A stretch of 64,000 nt of DNA from CAWIKY01 sp963836905 (GTDB taxonomy: Bacteria; Pseudomonadota; Alphaproteobacteria; Caulobacterales; Hyphomonadaceae). The number at the start of each line of letters is the position of its first letter. The first letter of the stretch is position 1. The translations under genes were made by a program, and so were the position numbers. Where the stretch lies: assembly GCA_963836905.1 (NCBI GenBank), contig CAWIKY010000006.1, positions 682,001-746,000 on the forward strand, written 5' to 3'. This document shows, piece by piece, positions 1 through 9,113 of the stretch. The notes beneath the pieces are model-generated. The model made no database searches. It was not told the origin of the DNA and saw nothing but the letters and a program-made list of their open reading frames with translations.

Positions 1-1
1 A

Positions 2-649
2 CTCTCTCCGCGCGCGACGGGGCAGGTGCTCGATCTGTTGATCCATGGCGTCGCCCACGAAGTCGAATTGCCGCTCATCGGCGAATTTCAGGCCTTGAAC
101 GCCCTCACCGCTGCAGCGCTTGCGCTCGCTCTGGGCACGCCGCTCGACCCGGTTCTGGGAGCGCTGGGCAAGCTGGCACCGGTCTCCGGGCGGTTGGAGT
201 TCATCGGGACCAGCGCGTCCGGCGGCTCGGTCTTTGTCGACTACGCACACACACCCGACGGTCTGGATGTGCTCCTGCGTGCGGTGCGTCCACATACGGC
301 GGGCAAGCTGGTCTGCATCATGGGCTGCGGCGGCGACCGCGACCCCTACAAGCGGCCGGTTATGGGCGAAACTGCCGCCCGGTATGCCGACGAGGTGATC
401 GTTACCGACGACAATCCGCGTTCTGAAGACCCGGGAGCGATCCGCGCCGCCATTCTAAGCAAGGCTGCCGGAGCGACCGAGATCGGTGACCGCGCTGCGG
501 CCATATCGGAAGGCATTGCGCGTCTTGGAACGGGCGACACGCTGGTGATCGCAGGCAAGGGACACGAAACCGGCCAGATCGTTGGCGACAAGGTTCTCCC
601 GTTTGCCGATCAGGAGACCGCCCGTCAGATGCTGGGACAGACATCATGA
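2..649 (+). CDS. murE: MurE, UDP-N-acetylmuramoyl-tripeptide synthetase, C-terminal part (5' end outside window)
   Basis: Cytoplasmic ligase that adds the third stem-peptide residue to UDP-MurNAc-L-Ala-D-Glu. The reading frame is already open at base 2 and the N-terminal substrate and ATP domains lie outside the window. What is visible is the end of the central domain (VFVDYAHTPDGL) and the ligase C-terminal domain with GCGGDRDPYKRP and the DDNPR motif. DNPR is the family signature for meso-diaminopimelate as the added amino acid, as expected in a Gram-negative. The stop overlaps the murF start as ATGA, so translation is probably coupled. Confidence 0.95.
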   Translation, partial: LSPRATGQVLDLLIHGVAHEVELPLIGEFQALNALTAAALALALGTPLDPVLGALGKLAPVSGRLEFIGTSASGGSVFVDYAHTPDGLDVLLRAVRPHTAGKLVCIMGCGGDRDPYKRPVMGETAARYADEVIVTDDNPRSEDPGAIRAAILSKAAGATEIGDRAAAISEGIARLGTGDTLVIAGKGHETGQIVGDKVLPFADQETARQMLGQTS

Positions 650-2055
650 AAACGCTCTGGACGGCAAACAATGCGGGCAGCGCGACCGGCGGGACTGTAT
701 CGGGTGACTGGAGCGTATCCGGCATCTCGATCGATACGCGCAGCCTTGAACCGGGCGACTTGTTCGTTGCCTTGCAGGATGTGCGTGACGGACATGATTT
801 TGTTGAAGCCGCCTACAAGGCCGGGGCAGGGGCTGTGCTGGTGTCGCGCACCGTCGGCGACGGCCCCTCACTTCTGGTGGACAATACACTTGATGCGCTG
901 ACCCGGCTGGGTGAGGCCGCGCGTGACAGGTCCGACGCGTTCCGTTGCGCTGTGACAGGCTCTGTCGGCAAGACAAGCGTCAAAGAGATGCTGGCACGCA
1001 TCTTCCGCGCTGCAGGCTCTGCGCACTGGTCGGTCAAATCCTTCAACAATCACTGGGGCGTACCGCTTACGCTCGCCAGAATGCCTGAGGCGACCACCCG
1101 CGCGGTGTTCGAGATCGGCATGAGCACGCCGGGAGAGATCGCACCGCGCTCACATATGGTCCGGCCGCACGCCGCGATGATTACGAAGATCGCCCCGGTG
1201 CATCTGGAAGGTCTCGGCACCGAAGCGGCTGTGGCCGACGAAAAGGCTGACATTTTCGCCGGGCTCCTGCCGGACGGGCATATCATCCTGCCCGCGGAGG
1301 ATCGCTTTCTGGACCGGTTGAGGGACCGCGCGCTCGGTCATCAGGGCAGCGCAAAAGTGCTCACCTTCGGTCAGCATACAGGCGACGCGCATGTGACCGC
1401 CATCGACAGCGACGGCGCGAGCCAGACAGTCACCTGTAGCGTTCTCGGACGCAGTGTCAGCGTTTCCCTGAACGCCGTCGGCGAGCATTGGGCGGGCAAT
1501 GCCGCTGCAGCGCTTCTCATGGCCAGCATATCCGGACTGGATATCGAAGACGCCGCCGCCGCACTTTCGGGATATGCGCCGCCGCCCGGTCGGGGAACGG
1601 CTGAATGGCTCAGCCTGCCGCAGGGCGGGCGCGCGCTTCTGGTCGACGATGCCTATAACGCCAATCCCGAGAGCATGCGGGCATCGCTTGCAGGCTTTGC
1701 GTCGCGACCGGCGCAGCGACATCTGGTAGCTCTGGGTGGGATGGGAGAATTGGGGCCCGACGCCCCTGCCATGCATGCCGGTCTTGCACCGCATGTTCGG
1801 GCCGTTGACCCGGCCGTCGTCTTCCTGGCGGGCAGGGCGATGACCCCGTTGAGAGAGGCGCTGCAGGACGATTTCGACGTTGAGCAGGTCGATCAGGCTG
1901 ATGCACTTCAGGAAAGCGTTAAGAAAACGTTAATGGATGGCGATGCGCTCTTGATAAAGGGGTCGAATGCCACCGGTATGGGGAAACTGGCGGACGCCCT
2001 GAGGGCGTGGTGCGCCGGCGGGAACGACGTTCCTGCTACGGGCAGGGAAGGATAA
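646..2055 (+). CDS. murF: MurF, UDP-MurNAc-tripeptide:D-Ala-D-Ala ligase
   Basis: Adds D-Ala-D-Ala to UDP-MurNAc-tripeptide, completing the cytoplasmic pentapeptide precursor. The 469-residue length is normal. The N-terminal Mur domain carries the SIDTRSL element, the ATP-binding P-loop is TGSVGKTS at about residues 104-111, FEIGMS follows in the central domain, and the C-terminal ligase domain contains VDDAYNANPESM. The start is set by the 4-base ATGA overlap with murE and mraY begins 6 bases after its stop, so these genes form one operon. A CtrA-like box lies inside its 3' end. Confidence 0.96.
   Translation: MKTLWTANNAGSATGGTVSGDWSVSGISIDTRSLEPGDLFVALQDVRDGHDFVEAAYKAGAGAVLVSRTVGDGPSLLVDNTLDALTRLGEAARDRSDAFRCAVTGSVGKTSVKEMLARIFRAAGSAHWSVKSFNNHWGVPLTLARMPEATTRAVFEIGMSTPGEIAPRSHMVRPHAAMITKIAPVHLEGLGTEAAVADEKADIFAGLLPDGHIILPAEDRFLDRLRDRALGHQGSAKVLTFGQHTGDAHVTAIDSDGASQTVTCSVLGRSVSVSLNAVGEHWAGNAAAALLMASISGLDIEDAAAALSGYAPPPGRGTAEWLSLPQGGRALLVDDAYNANPESMRASLAGFASRPAQRHLVALGGMGELGPDAPAMHAGLAPHVRAVDPAVVFLAGRAMTPLREALQDDFDVEQVDQADALQESVKKTLMDGDALLIKGSNATGMGKLADALRAWCAGGNDVPATGREG
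1919..1933. promoter_or_regulatory. CtrA-type full site TTAA-N7-TTAA inside murF
   Basis: The sequence reads TTAA GAAAACG TTAA, an exact match to the CtrA consensus of Caulobacterales and relatives. It lies within murF coding sequence about 130 bases upstream of mraY. Exact matches are rare in GC-rich DNA, and I found no other on reading through the window's TTAA words. Function is inferred; it could be chance inside codons. Confidence 0.35.
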
Positions 2056-2061
2056 AGCCAG

Positions 2062-3216
2062 ATGCTGTATGAGCTTCTCAGTGCGTTCAGTGGGGATTAC
2101 CCGGGCCTGAACCTCGTCAACTATACGACGTTCCGCTTCGGCGCAGCGTTGATGACCGCCCTGATTGTGGCAATGATCTTCGGCGCGCCGCTGATCGCCT
2201 GGTTGCGCAAGCGCCAGACCAAAGGCCAGCCGATCCGCGAAGACGGACCTGAAAGCCACCTTCTGACCAAGAAGGGGACGCCGACAATGGGCGGCTTCCT
2301 CATTCTGATCGGTATATCGTCCGGTACGCTGCTCTGGGCCGATCTCTCCAACCAGTATGTCTGGATCGTTCTTTTCGTGACGATGGGTTACGGCCTGATC
2401 GGCTTCATGGATGATTTTGCCAAGGTCACGAAAGGCCATGCGGGCGGGTTGTCGGGCAAGACGCGGCTGGCGGCGGAGTTCATCATCGCTATTGTCGCCG
2501 TGCTCTGGGTGACCCGCTATGCCCCCATCGCAGCCGCCGAAGCTGCCATGGCGGCGCAAGCGGCTGGTCTGGTGGCGCAAATGCCTCCCGCGAACTTCGA
2601 GACGTCACTGACGCTGCCCTTCTTCAAGGATGTGCTCATAAATCTCACACTGTTCGGCTTCGTCGCCTTTGGCAGCCTGGTGACTGTCGGTGCCGCCAAC
2701 TCGGTGAACCTGACGGACGGTCTGGACGGGCTGGCCATCGTCCCGGTGATGATCGCGGGCGCGACCTTCGGCTTCATCGCGTATATCTGCGGCACGCCGC
2801 GCTTTGCCAATTACCTCTTCATCATCAACACACCCGGAACAGCCGAGCTTGCGGTGTTCTTCGGTGCGCTGCTTGGCGCAGGGCTGGGCTTCCTCTGGTA
2901 CAATGCCCCGCCAGCCAAGGTCTTCATGGGCGATACCGGATCGCTGGCGCTGGGCGGTGGGCTCGGCTCGGCGGCTGTCTGTACCAAGCACGAGATCGTT
3001 CTGGCGATTGTCGGCGGTCTCTTTGTACTCGAGGCGGTCTCGGTGATCGTGCAGGTGACGAGCTACAAGCTGACGGGCAAGCGCGTCTTCCGGATGGCGC
3101 CGATCCACCACCATTTCGAGAAGATGGGATGGGCTGAACCGACCATCGTGATCCGGTTCTGGATCATCTCCTTCATCCTGGCCACCATCGGCCTTGCCAC
3201 CCTGAAGCTGAGATAG
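2062..3216 (+). CDS. mraY: MraY, phospho-N-acetylmuramoyl-pentapeptide transferase
   Basis: Integral membrane enzyme that transfers phospho-MurNAc-pentapeptide to undecaprenyl phosphate, forming lipid I. The 384-residue protein is multi-spanning and shows the family motifs in order: TPTMGG on the first cytoplasmic loop, the Asp-Asp pair in GFMDDFAKV, NLTDGLDGLA, FMGDTGSLALGG and the histidine cluster IHHHFEKMGW. The helix and loop around residues 155-185 is slightly longer and Ala-rich, a variation common in alphaproteobacteria. It is 6 bases after murF and 12 bases before murD. Confidence 0.96.
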   Translation: MLYELLSAFSGDYPGLNLVNYTTFRFGAALMTALIVAMIFGAPLIAWLRKRQTKGQPIREDGPESHLLTKKGTPTMGGFLILIGISSGTLLWADLSNQYVWIVLFVTMGYGLIGFMDDFAKVTKGHAGGLSGKTRLAAEFIIAIVAVLWVTRYAPIAAAEAAMAAQAAGLVAQMPPANFETSLTLPFFKDVLINLTLFGFVAFGSLVTVGAANSVNLTDGLDGLAIVPVMIAGATFGFIAYICGTPRFANYLFIINTPGTAELAVFFGALLGAGLGFLWYNAPPAKVFMGDTGSLALGGGLGSAAVCTKHEIVLAIVGGLFVLEAVSVIVQVTSYKLTGKRVFRMAPIHHHFEKMGWAEPTIVIRFWIISFILATIGLATLKLR

Positions 3217-3228
3217 GACCGCCGTTTC

Positions 3229-4647
3229 GTGATCCCCGTCTCTGAATTCTCCGGACGCGACGTCGCAGTTCTCGGTCTTGGCAGGACCGGACTTGCGACC
3301 GTGCGCGCGCTTACGGCGGGCGGAGCCAATGTGCTGGCGTGGGACGACAATGAAGAGACACGCGCCAAGGCCGAAGCGTCGGGTATCCGGCTGACCGATC
3401 TGAACCGGCGTGACTGGCAGACGATGGCGGCGCTGGTGCTCTCGCCCGGCATACCGTCGCGCTTTCCGCACGCACACAGGCTTGTCGAGATGGCGCACAT
3501 GGTCGATGTGCCGGTGATCGGCGACATGGAACTGTTTGCCCGCGCGCTGTCCGCCATGCCCGAACAGGCGCGTCCCCGTGTCATCGGCATCACCGGTACA
3601 AACGGGAAATCCACGACCACGGCACTGATCGGGCATATACTGGCGAGCGCGGGACGTGATGTTCGCGTCGGCGGCAATATCGGCATCGGCGTTCTTGACA
3701 TGGAACCGCTGCACCAAAACGCGGTCTATGTGCTGGAACTGTCATCCTACCAGCTGGATCTGGTGGAAACGCTGCGCTGCGATGTGGCGGTCGTGCTCAA
3801 TATCACGCCTGATCACCTCGACCGGCATGGTGGCATGGCAGGTTATATCGCCGCCAAGAGGCGCATTTTCGACAATCAGCAACGCGGCGACACGGCGATT
3901 GTCGGCATGGACACCGGCCCGACACAGCGCATCTGCATGGACTTGCTGGCACACGGCCAGCAAACGATCGTCGGTATATCCTCGCAGATGGCGCTCGGGC
4001 GCGGGGTCAGCGTCCGCGATGGCCGTTTGTATGACAGCCAGGCCGGGCGTGCGGCATCCGTCGGAGATATCGGCCAGGTCGCGACACTGCGCGGGCGTCA
4101 TAATCAGCAGAATGCCGCTGCCGCGTTTGCGGCCTGTCAGGCAATCGGTCTGGAGGCTCCCGCTATTCTTGACGGAATGCGCTCCTTTGCCGGGCTGGCG
4201 CACCGTCAGGAACTGGCGGGCACAATCGGTCATGTCCGGTTCGTCAATGACTCCAAGGCGACCAACGGCAAGGCGGCGGTGCAGGCCGTGCAAGCGTTTG
4301 AAGACATTTTCTGGATCGCTGGAGGTGTTGCCAAGGAAGACGGTCTGGAAGCGGTGCTCCCGTATCTGAGCCATGTCCGCAAGGCGTATCTGATCGGTCA
4401 GGCGGCGTCGGTTTCGAGCGGGAAATCCACGGCGCGGTTCCGTGCGAGCATTTTCCGTCACTCGAGGCGGCCACCGCTGCCGCCTATGCAGACGCCGCAG
4501 GTTCGGACGCCGCTGCGCCTGTCGTGCTGCTGTCTCCGGCTTGTGCCAGTTTCGACCAGTTTCGGGACTTCGAGCATCGCGGCGATGTCTTCAAGGACGC
4601 GGTTCTGGCGCTGGTCGACCTCCGAACCCGAACGCAGACGCGCATGA
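3229..4647 (+). CDS. murD: MurD, UDP-MurNAc-L-Ala:D-Glu ligase (frameshifted as given)
   Basis: Adds D-glutamate to UDP-MurNAc-L-Ala. It begins with the GTG at 3229. The N-terminal Rossmann part (VAVLGLGRTGL), the P-loop ITGTNGKSTTT, LELSSYQLD and the NDSKATNGKA motif are in one frame to about position 4405. The next segment is recognisable only one frame back, giving GFEREIHGAVPCEHFPSLEAA and then LLSPACASFDQF, the normal MurD C-terminus. Restoring one G in the GG run at 4410-4411 joins the halves. After that fix no stop remains before the ftsW ATG, so a second small indel near 4590-4645 is probable. I treat the break as a sequencing error in an essential gene. Confidence 0.9.
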   Translation: MIPVSEFSGRDVAVLGLGRTGLATVRALTAGGANVLAWDDNEETRAKAEASGIRLTDLNRRDWQTMAALVLSPGIPSRFPHAHRLVEMAHMVDVPVIGDMELFARALSAMPEQARPRVIGITGTNGKSTTTALIGHILASAGRDVRVGGNIGIGVLDMEPLHQNAVYVLELSSYQLDLVETLRCDVAVVLNITPDHLDRHGGMAGYIAAKRRIFDNQQRGDTAIVGMDTGPTQRICMDLLAHGQQTIVGISSQMALGRGVSVRDGRLYDSQAGRAASVGDIGQVATLRGRHNQQNAAAAFAACQAIGLEAPAILDGMRSFAGLAHRQELAGTIGHVRFVNDSKATNGKAAVQAVQAFEDIFWIAGGVAKEDGLEAVLPYLSHVRKAYLIGQAASVSSGKSTARFRASIFRHSRRPPLPPMQTPQVRTPLRLSCCCLRLVPVSTSFGTSSIAAMSSRTRFWRWSTSEPERRRA

Positions 4648-5767
4648 CCACGCTGGCGCGGTCGGACAGGTCCTGGTTGGCGGAATGGTGGCGCACGATT
4701 GACCATGCGGTCATTGCCGCCTGCATGATCCTGATCGCCACCGGGCTACTTCTTGTCGCTCGCTGCCGGGCCCGCCGCCTCCATGCAGAACGGGTACGAC
4801 AATCCGTACCGGTTCGTGGTGCGCCATGCGATGTTTTCGACGCTGGCGATCATGCTGCTGCTTGGTACGTCCATGCTCAGCGAGACCTGGGTGCGGCGGG
4901 CGGGTGCTTTCCTGCTGCTCGCCTCCGTTCTTGCTATGATGGCTATCTTCGTCATCGGGCACGAGTCAAAGGCGCGCAGCGATGGATTGATCTGGGGCCT
5001 CTAAAACTGCAGCCCTCCGAGCTTCTGAAGCCGGGGCTGGTTGTCGTCGCTGCTGGCTTCTTAGTCAGACGGGCGAGTTTTCCCGCAGCTCCCTGGATGG
5101 CGATCAGTGTCGGCCTGTTCGGCTTCTCAGCGCTTCTGCTCATTGCTCAGCCGGACATCGGCCAGACGGTTCTCTGGCGGCGGGGTTCGGCGTCGTGGTG
5201 TTCATCTCGGGGCTTCGGCTGGTGACGGCTGCGATCATGATCGCGGTAGCGGGACTTGGCAGTTTCGCCGCCTATCTGTTTTTCCCGCATGCGCGGATGC
5301 GGATAGAGAGTTTTCTCGACACAGCCTCGCCCGGCTATCAACTGGGGCTGGCACATGAGGCCATCGCCCAAGGCGGCCTGCTCGGCAAGGGCCCGTTCGA
5401 AGGCAATGTAAAATCCGCCCTGCCGGACCCGCATACCGATTTCATCTATGCGGTCGCGAGCGAAGAGTTCGGCTTTGTGGCCTGTCTGGGCCTGTTGATC
5501 GTTTTTGCCGTGATTACCTTGCGGGGTATCCAGGCGGGCTCGATACGCGCCGGAGCATTTCCCCGCGCAGCCGGTACGGCGCTTTTCTGCCTGTTCGGGT
5601 TTCAGGCGCTGATCAATACCGGCGTCAATCTGGGCCTTCTGCCGACCAAGGGCATGACGCTTCCCTTCATTTCCTATGGCGGCTCCTCGATGATCGGCAC
5701 GGCGATCACCCTCGGATTTGCACTCGCCTTGACGCGCAGACGGGCGGAATATCATGCCGGACACTGA
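4644..5767 (+). CDS. ftsW: FtsW, septal SEDS peptidoglycan polymerase (three frameshifts as given)
   Basis: Membrane glycosyltransferase of the SEDS family acting with a class B PBP at the division septum. Four consecutive pieces in different frames align with FtsW: the N-terminus from ATG 4644 with the first membrane segment, then SLAAGPAASMQNGYDNPYRF (frame change near 4751), then VKGAQRWIDLGPLKLQPSE (near 4966), then the C-terminal half with LPFISYGGSSM (near 5174). Restoring one G gives HEVKG, and restoring one C gives VLLAAGFG, so at least two breaks look like collapsed two-base runs. The end overlaps the murG start by 14 bases. Confidence 0.9.
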
Positions 5768-6909
5768 CACCCCCTCGAACGCAACGCCTCTGGTGATCAT
5801 CGCCGCAGGCGGTACTGGCGGACACATGTTTCCGGCGGCCGCCTTTGCCGCTGAGATGCATAAGCGCGGCTGGCGGGTCGGGCTGATGGCCGATTCGCGC
5901 GGCCGGATGTATGCCGAGACCTTCCCGGCAGACTGGATCGTGGATGTTCAGGCTGCCAATTTTAGCTTCCCGCCGTCCGGACAGGCTTGCGCTCTCTGCA
6001 TGGCGTATCGCGCGCGGTATCGGTCAGGCGAGGCGGATCCTGCACGGGAGCGGAGCGGCTCTGGTGGTCGGCTTTGGAGGGTATCCGGCCTTCCCGGCGC
6101 TGGCGGCGGCGCGGACACTCTCCTTGCCTCTCGTCATCCATGAACAGAATGCGGTGCTCGGGCGCGTCAACCGGCGCTTTGCGGGCGTGGCCAAGAGCGT
6201 GGCCAGCGGGTTTGCCCGGCTCGACAAGCTGCCTGAGCAAGCCCGCGCGCGCCATCAAGTCGTGGGGAACCCGATACGCCAGCCTATTCTGGACCGGTGC
6301 GATGACGGTTTTGCGCCCATCGAAACCGATGGTCCGCTGAACCTTTTGGTCACAGGCGGCAGTCAGGGCGCACGGCTCTTCGGCGAGGTCATTCCGCAAG
6401 CTGTGGCGGGGCTGGATGCAAGCCTTCGCGCGCGGCTGACCGTCGTGCAACAGGTCCGCGCCGAGCAGATGGACGAAGTCCGCGCCGTCTATGCGGAGGC
6501 CGGGGTTAGCTGCGAGCTTGCGCCTTTCTTCTCTGACATGCCTGAACGCCTTCATGCCGCGCATCTGGTGATCGCCCGCGCCGGAGCCTCAAGCGTGACC
6601 GAACTTGCGGCTATGGGCCGACCTGCGATCCTCGTTCCACTGGCTATCGCCATGGACGATCATCAGACAGCGAATGCCGAGGCCATCGCCAATGCGGGCG
6701 CGGCGGATATCGTGTTCGAGCGCCAGTTCATGCCGGATGTCCTGACGCAGCTTCTGGCGGCCAGACTGGGCGACCCGCAGGACTTGGCAAAGCGAGGCGC
6801 TGCCGTACGTAATCTGGCTGTGCTGGATGCAGGAAAGCGGCTCGCCGATCTTGCCGTGGCAGCGGTTGGTGCCACCGGTCCTGATGACAGCCTGCCGCCG
6901 CGCGCGTAG
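5754..6909 (+). CDS. murG: MurG, lipid II-forming GlcNAc transferase (frameshifted as given)
   Basis: Peripheral membrane glycosyltransferase (GT28) that converts lipid I to lipid II. The N-terminus has the IIAAGGTGGHMFPA glycine-rich loop. Around 5970-5985 the frame moves by +1, after which VVGFGGYPAFP, IHEQNAVLGRVNR, VTGGSQGAR and the C-terminal donor site ARAGASSVTELAAMGRPAILVP follow to the stop at 6907. The total length of about 385 residues matches the family once one base is removed or two are added. It is the last recognisable cell wall gene here; murC and murB, usual next genes, are not in the window. Confidence 0.92.
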
Positions 6910-6921
6910 AGTTCAAGCCTC

Positions 6922-7584
6922 ATGTGCAATCTCTACCGTCATGAAACCTCGCCGCACGGGATCGCGGTGTTTCTCAAACCCACCTCGCTCGGTTTGTCGG
7001 ATGCCGCCCGCGCGCGAAACCTTGAAAGCGGCTATACCGGAGCAGATCAGGACGGCACGGTGCTGGTCAATTCAGGGCAGGGCGAACTGGATTTTGCCTA
7101 TATGCGATGGGGGTTCCCGCCCGTTCGCGATGGCGCAAAGCCGATCACCAACATCCGGAATCTTGCCTCGAACTGGTGGATGGGCGCGAACGGGGCGTAT
7201 CTGACAGAGGCCGAATACCGCTGCCTTGTGCCATTCGCCGCCTTTGCTGAATGGAGCATGGGCGACAAGGCGAATGCCTGGTTTGCCATCGACAGCGACG
7301 CGCCAATGTTTGCCGGCGTCTGGCGGCCCTGGTATGGCGAGCGGTTGATGAGCGTCGAGGGCAAGTCGCGCCGCGAACGCCGGGACGCGGACTGGAAGCT
7401 CTATGCCTTTCTCACGACCGAACCGAACGCGGTTGTGGCACCAATTCACCCGAAAGCCATGCCGGTCATTCTGCGAACCCCCGACGATTGCGAACGCTGG
7501 ATGTCGGGTGGCAAGGCAACGCTCGATCTGCAACGGCCACTCGACGCAAGATACGTGACGCGGCTGGAGAGCGAGAGCCGCTAG
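6922..7584 (+). CDS. SRAP family protein (YedK/HMCES-like abasic-site DNA crosslinking protein)
   Basis: SRAP proteins covalently trap abasic sites in single-stranded DNA through their N-terminal cysteine. The 220-residue product begins Met-Cys-Asn, giving the catalytic Cys2 after Met removal. Other family landmarks are RWGFPP, NIRNLAS, the VPFAAFAEW segment with the conserved Glu, and PIHPKAMPVIL with the conserved His. It lies 12 bases after murG on the same strand, where murC would be expected, so it may be co-transcribed with the cell wall genes without sharing their function. Family assignment is firm; biological role here is inferred. Confidence 0.9.
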   Translation: MCNLYRHETSPHGIAVFLKPTSLGLSDAARARNLESGYTGADQDGTVLVNSGQGELDFAYMRWGFPPVRDGAKPITNIRNLASNWWMGANGAYLTEAEYRCLVPFAAFAEWSMGDKANAWFAIDSDAPMFAGVWRPWYGERLMSVEGKSRRERRDADWKLYAFLTTEPNAVVAPIHPKAMPVILRTPDDCERWMSGGKATLDLQRPLDARYVTRLESESR

Positions 7585-7677
7585 AGACGGCCAGACGTTC
7601 AGGGCCCTTGCCAGTGCAGGCGCGGTGTTGTTCCCTGCAACAACCAAAAACAACGATGATTTCTCCGGGGAAACAAA

Positions 7678-9045
7678 ATGCTGAGAACCAGACTTGCTGC
7701 TGCTTGCGCCCTTGCGGCTCTGGGCTTTCCCTCGGCGGCACTTGCCCAGGGCGCGGCGATGCCAACGCCAACTACGGGTCTGATGGACCTCTATACCTTT
7801 CTGCATGCCAACCCGGAGCTTTCGCTGAAGGAAGCGCGCACCTCGACCATTCTGGCCAACGAACTGAAATCGCTTGGTTTCGACGTCACAACGGGTCTTG
7901 GCGATGACTGGGTCAAGGCCAAGGCAACCCGTGATCAGGGCGAGGTTCGTCCCGGCGTTGGCGGTTATGGTGTTGTGGGCGTCATGAAGAATGGCGAGGG
8001 CCCGACCCTCTTGATCCGCGCCGATATGGACGCGCTTCCCGTCAATGAGCGAACCGACCGCCCCTATGCCTCGCGGGTTCAGGACGTGACCTGGACAGGT
8101 GTCGACAGCGGCGTGATGCATGCCTGCGGACACGATGTTCACATGACGTCATGGGTCGGCACGGCGCGCGAACTGGTGGCCAACAAGGATAAATGGTCCG
8201 GTACGCTGATCATGATCGCCCAGCCGGCAGAAGAGCTTGGGCTCGGGGCGCAGGCCATGCTCGAAGACGGCCTGTTCCGGGACTTTCCGGTACCGGACTA
8301 CAATCTCGCTTTGCATGTCAGCGCGGCGCTACCGTCCGGTACGGTTGGTTACTCTCCCGGCTTCGCGCTGGCGAATGTCGACAGCGTGGACATTATCGTG
8401 AAGGGTGTAGGCGGTCACGGGGCCTATCCGCACACGACCAAGGACCCGGTGGTGATCGCTTCACATATCGTCACGGCATTGCAAACGCTGGTTTCGCGGG
8501 AAGTCGATCCGCAAAGCCCCGCCGTCGTCACGGTCGGCGCCATTGTCTCCGGGACGAAACACAACATTATCTCGGATCAGGCGCATCTGAAACTGACGGT
8601 CCGGTCCTATGAGGACGCGACCCGCAAGACCTTGCTTGACGGCATTGCGCGCATTGTCAAAGGTCAGGCGCAGTCCTTCGGCGCGCCGGAGCCGGACATC
8701 ACCATCGATTCCGATTACACCCCCTCGACATACAATGATCCCATCCTCTCGGACCGCGCAGGCAAGGCTATGGCCGCCGCCCTGGGTGAAGAAAATGTGC
8801 GTGAAATGAAGCCGGTCATGGGCGGCGAGGATTTCAGCCAGTACAGCCGGACGGGTGAAAAGATTCCCAGCATGATCTTCTGGGTCGGTGCGGTCGAGCC
8901 CGAGCGGATGGAGAAGTCAGAGGCAGGCGCTCTTGCCCTGCCATCGCTTCACTCGCCCTTCTTTGCTCCGGACGCCGAACCGACCATCGAGACAGGCGTG
9001 ACGGCCATGACGGCAGCCGCCTTGGATATTCTGGGCAAGAGCTAG
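7678..9045 (+). CDS. Secreted M20-family metallo-amidohydrolase/peptidase
   Basis: A 455-residue zinc-dependent amidohydrolase of the M20 class related to hippurate hydrolases and IAA-amino acid hydrolases. An N-terminal signal peptide of about 23 residues ends ALAQG, so it is exported to the periplasm or outside. The metal-site motifs appear in order: RADMDALPV, HACGHDVHM, PAEELGLGAQAM, the dimerisation-domain GGHGAYPH and MGGEDFSQY near the C-terminus. It stands alone with about 93 bases upstream and faces the PAP2 gene convergently. The natural substrate (N-acyl amino acid or dipeptide) cannot be told from sequence. Confidence 0.9.
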   Translation: MLRTRLAAACALAALGFPSAALAQGAAMPTPTTGLMDLYTFLHANPELSLKEARTSTILANELKSLGFDVTTGLGDDWVKAKATRDQGEVRPGVGGYGVVGVMKNGEGPTLLIRADMDALPVNERTDRPYASRVQDVTWTGVDSGVMHACGHDVHMTSWVGTARELVANKDKWSGTLIMIAQPAEELGLGAQAMLEDGLFRDFPVPDYNLALHVSAALPSGTVGYSPGFALANVDSVDIIVKGVGGHGAYPHTTKDPVVIASHIVTALQTLVSREVDPQSPAVVTVGAIVSGTKHNIISDQAHLKLTVRSYEDATRKTLLDGIARIVKGQAQSFGAPEPDITIDSDYTPSTYNDPILSDRAGKAMAAALGEENVREMKPVMGGEDFSQYSRTGEKIPSMIFWVGAVEPERMEKSEAGALALPSLHSPFFAPDAEPTIETGVTAMTAAALDILGKS

Positions 9046-9113
9046 CCCTGCCGGAGCTGCTTTAAGTGCCTTCCGCTGCTGCGGAGAGGGTCGCCAGACG
9101 GTCCGACCCTGTC

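Noticed and set aside
2605..3717. 370-codon minus-strand frame opposite mraY and murD
   Set aside because: Spans two real genes on the opposite strand; His/Arg/Asp-rich composition without motifs.
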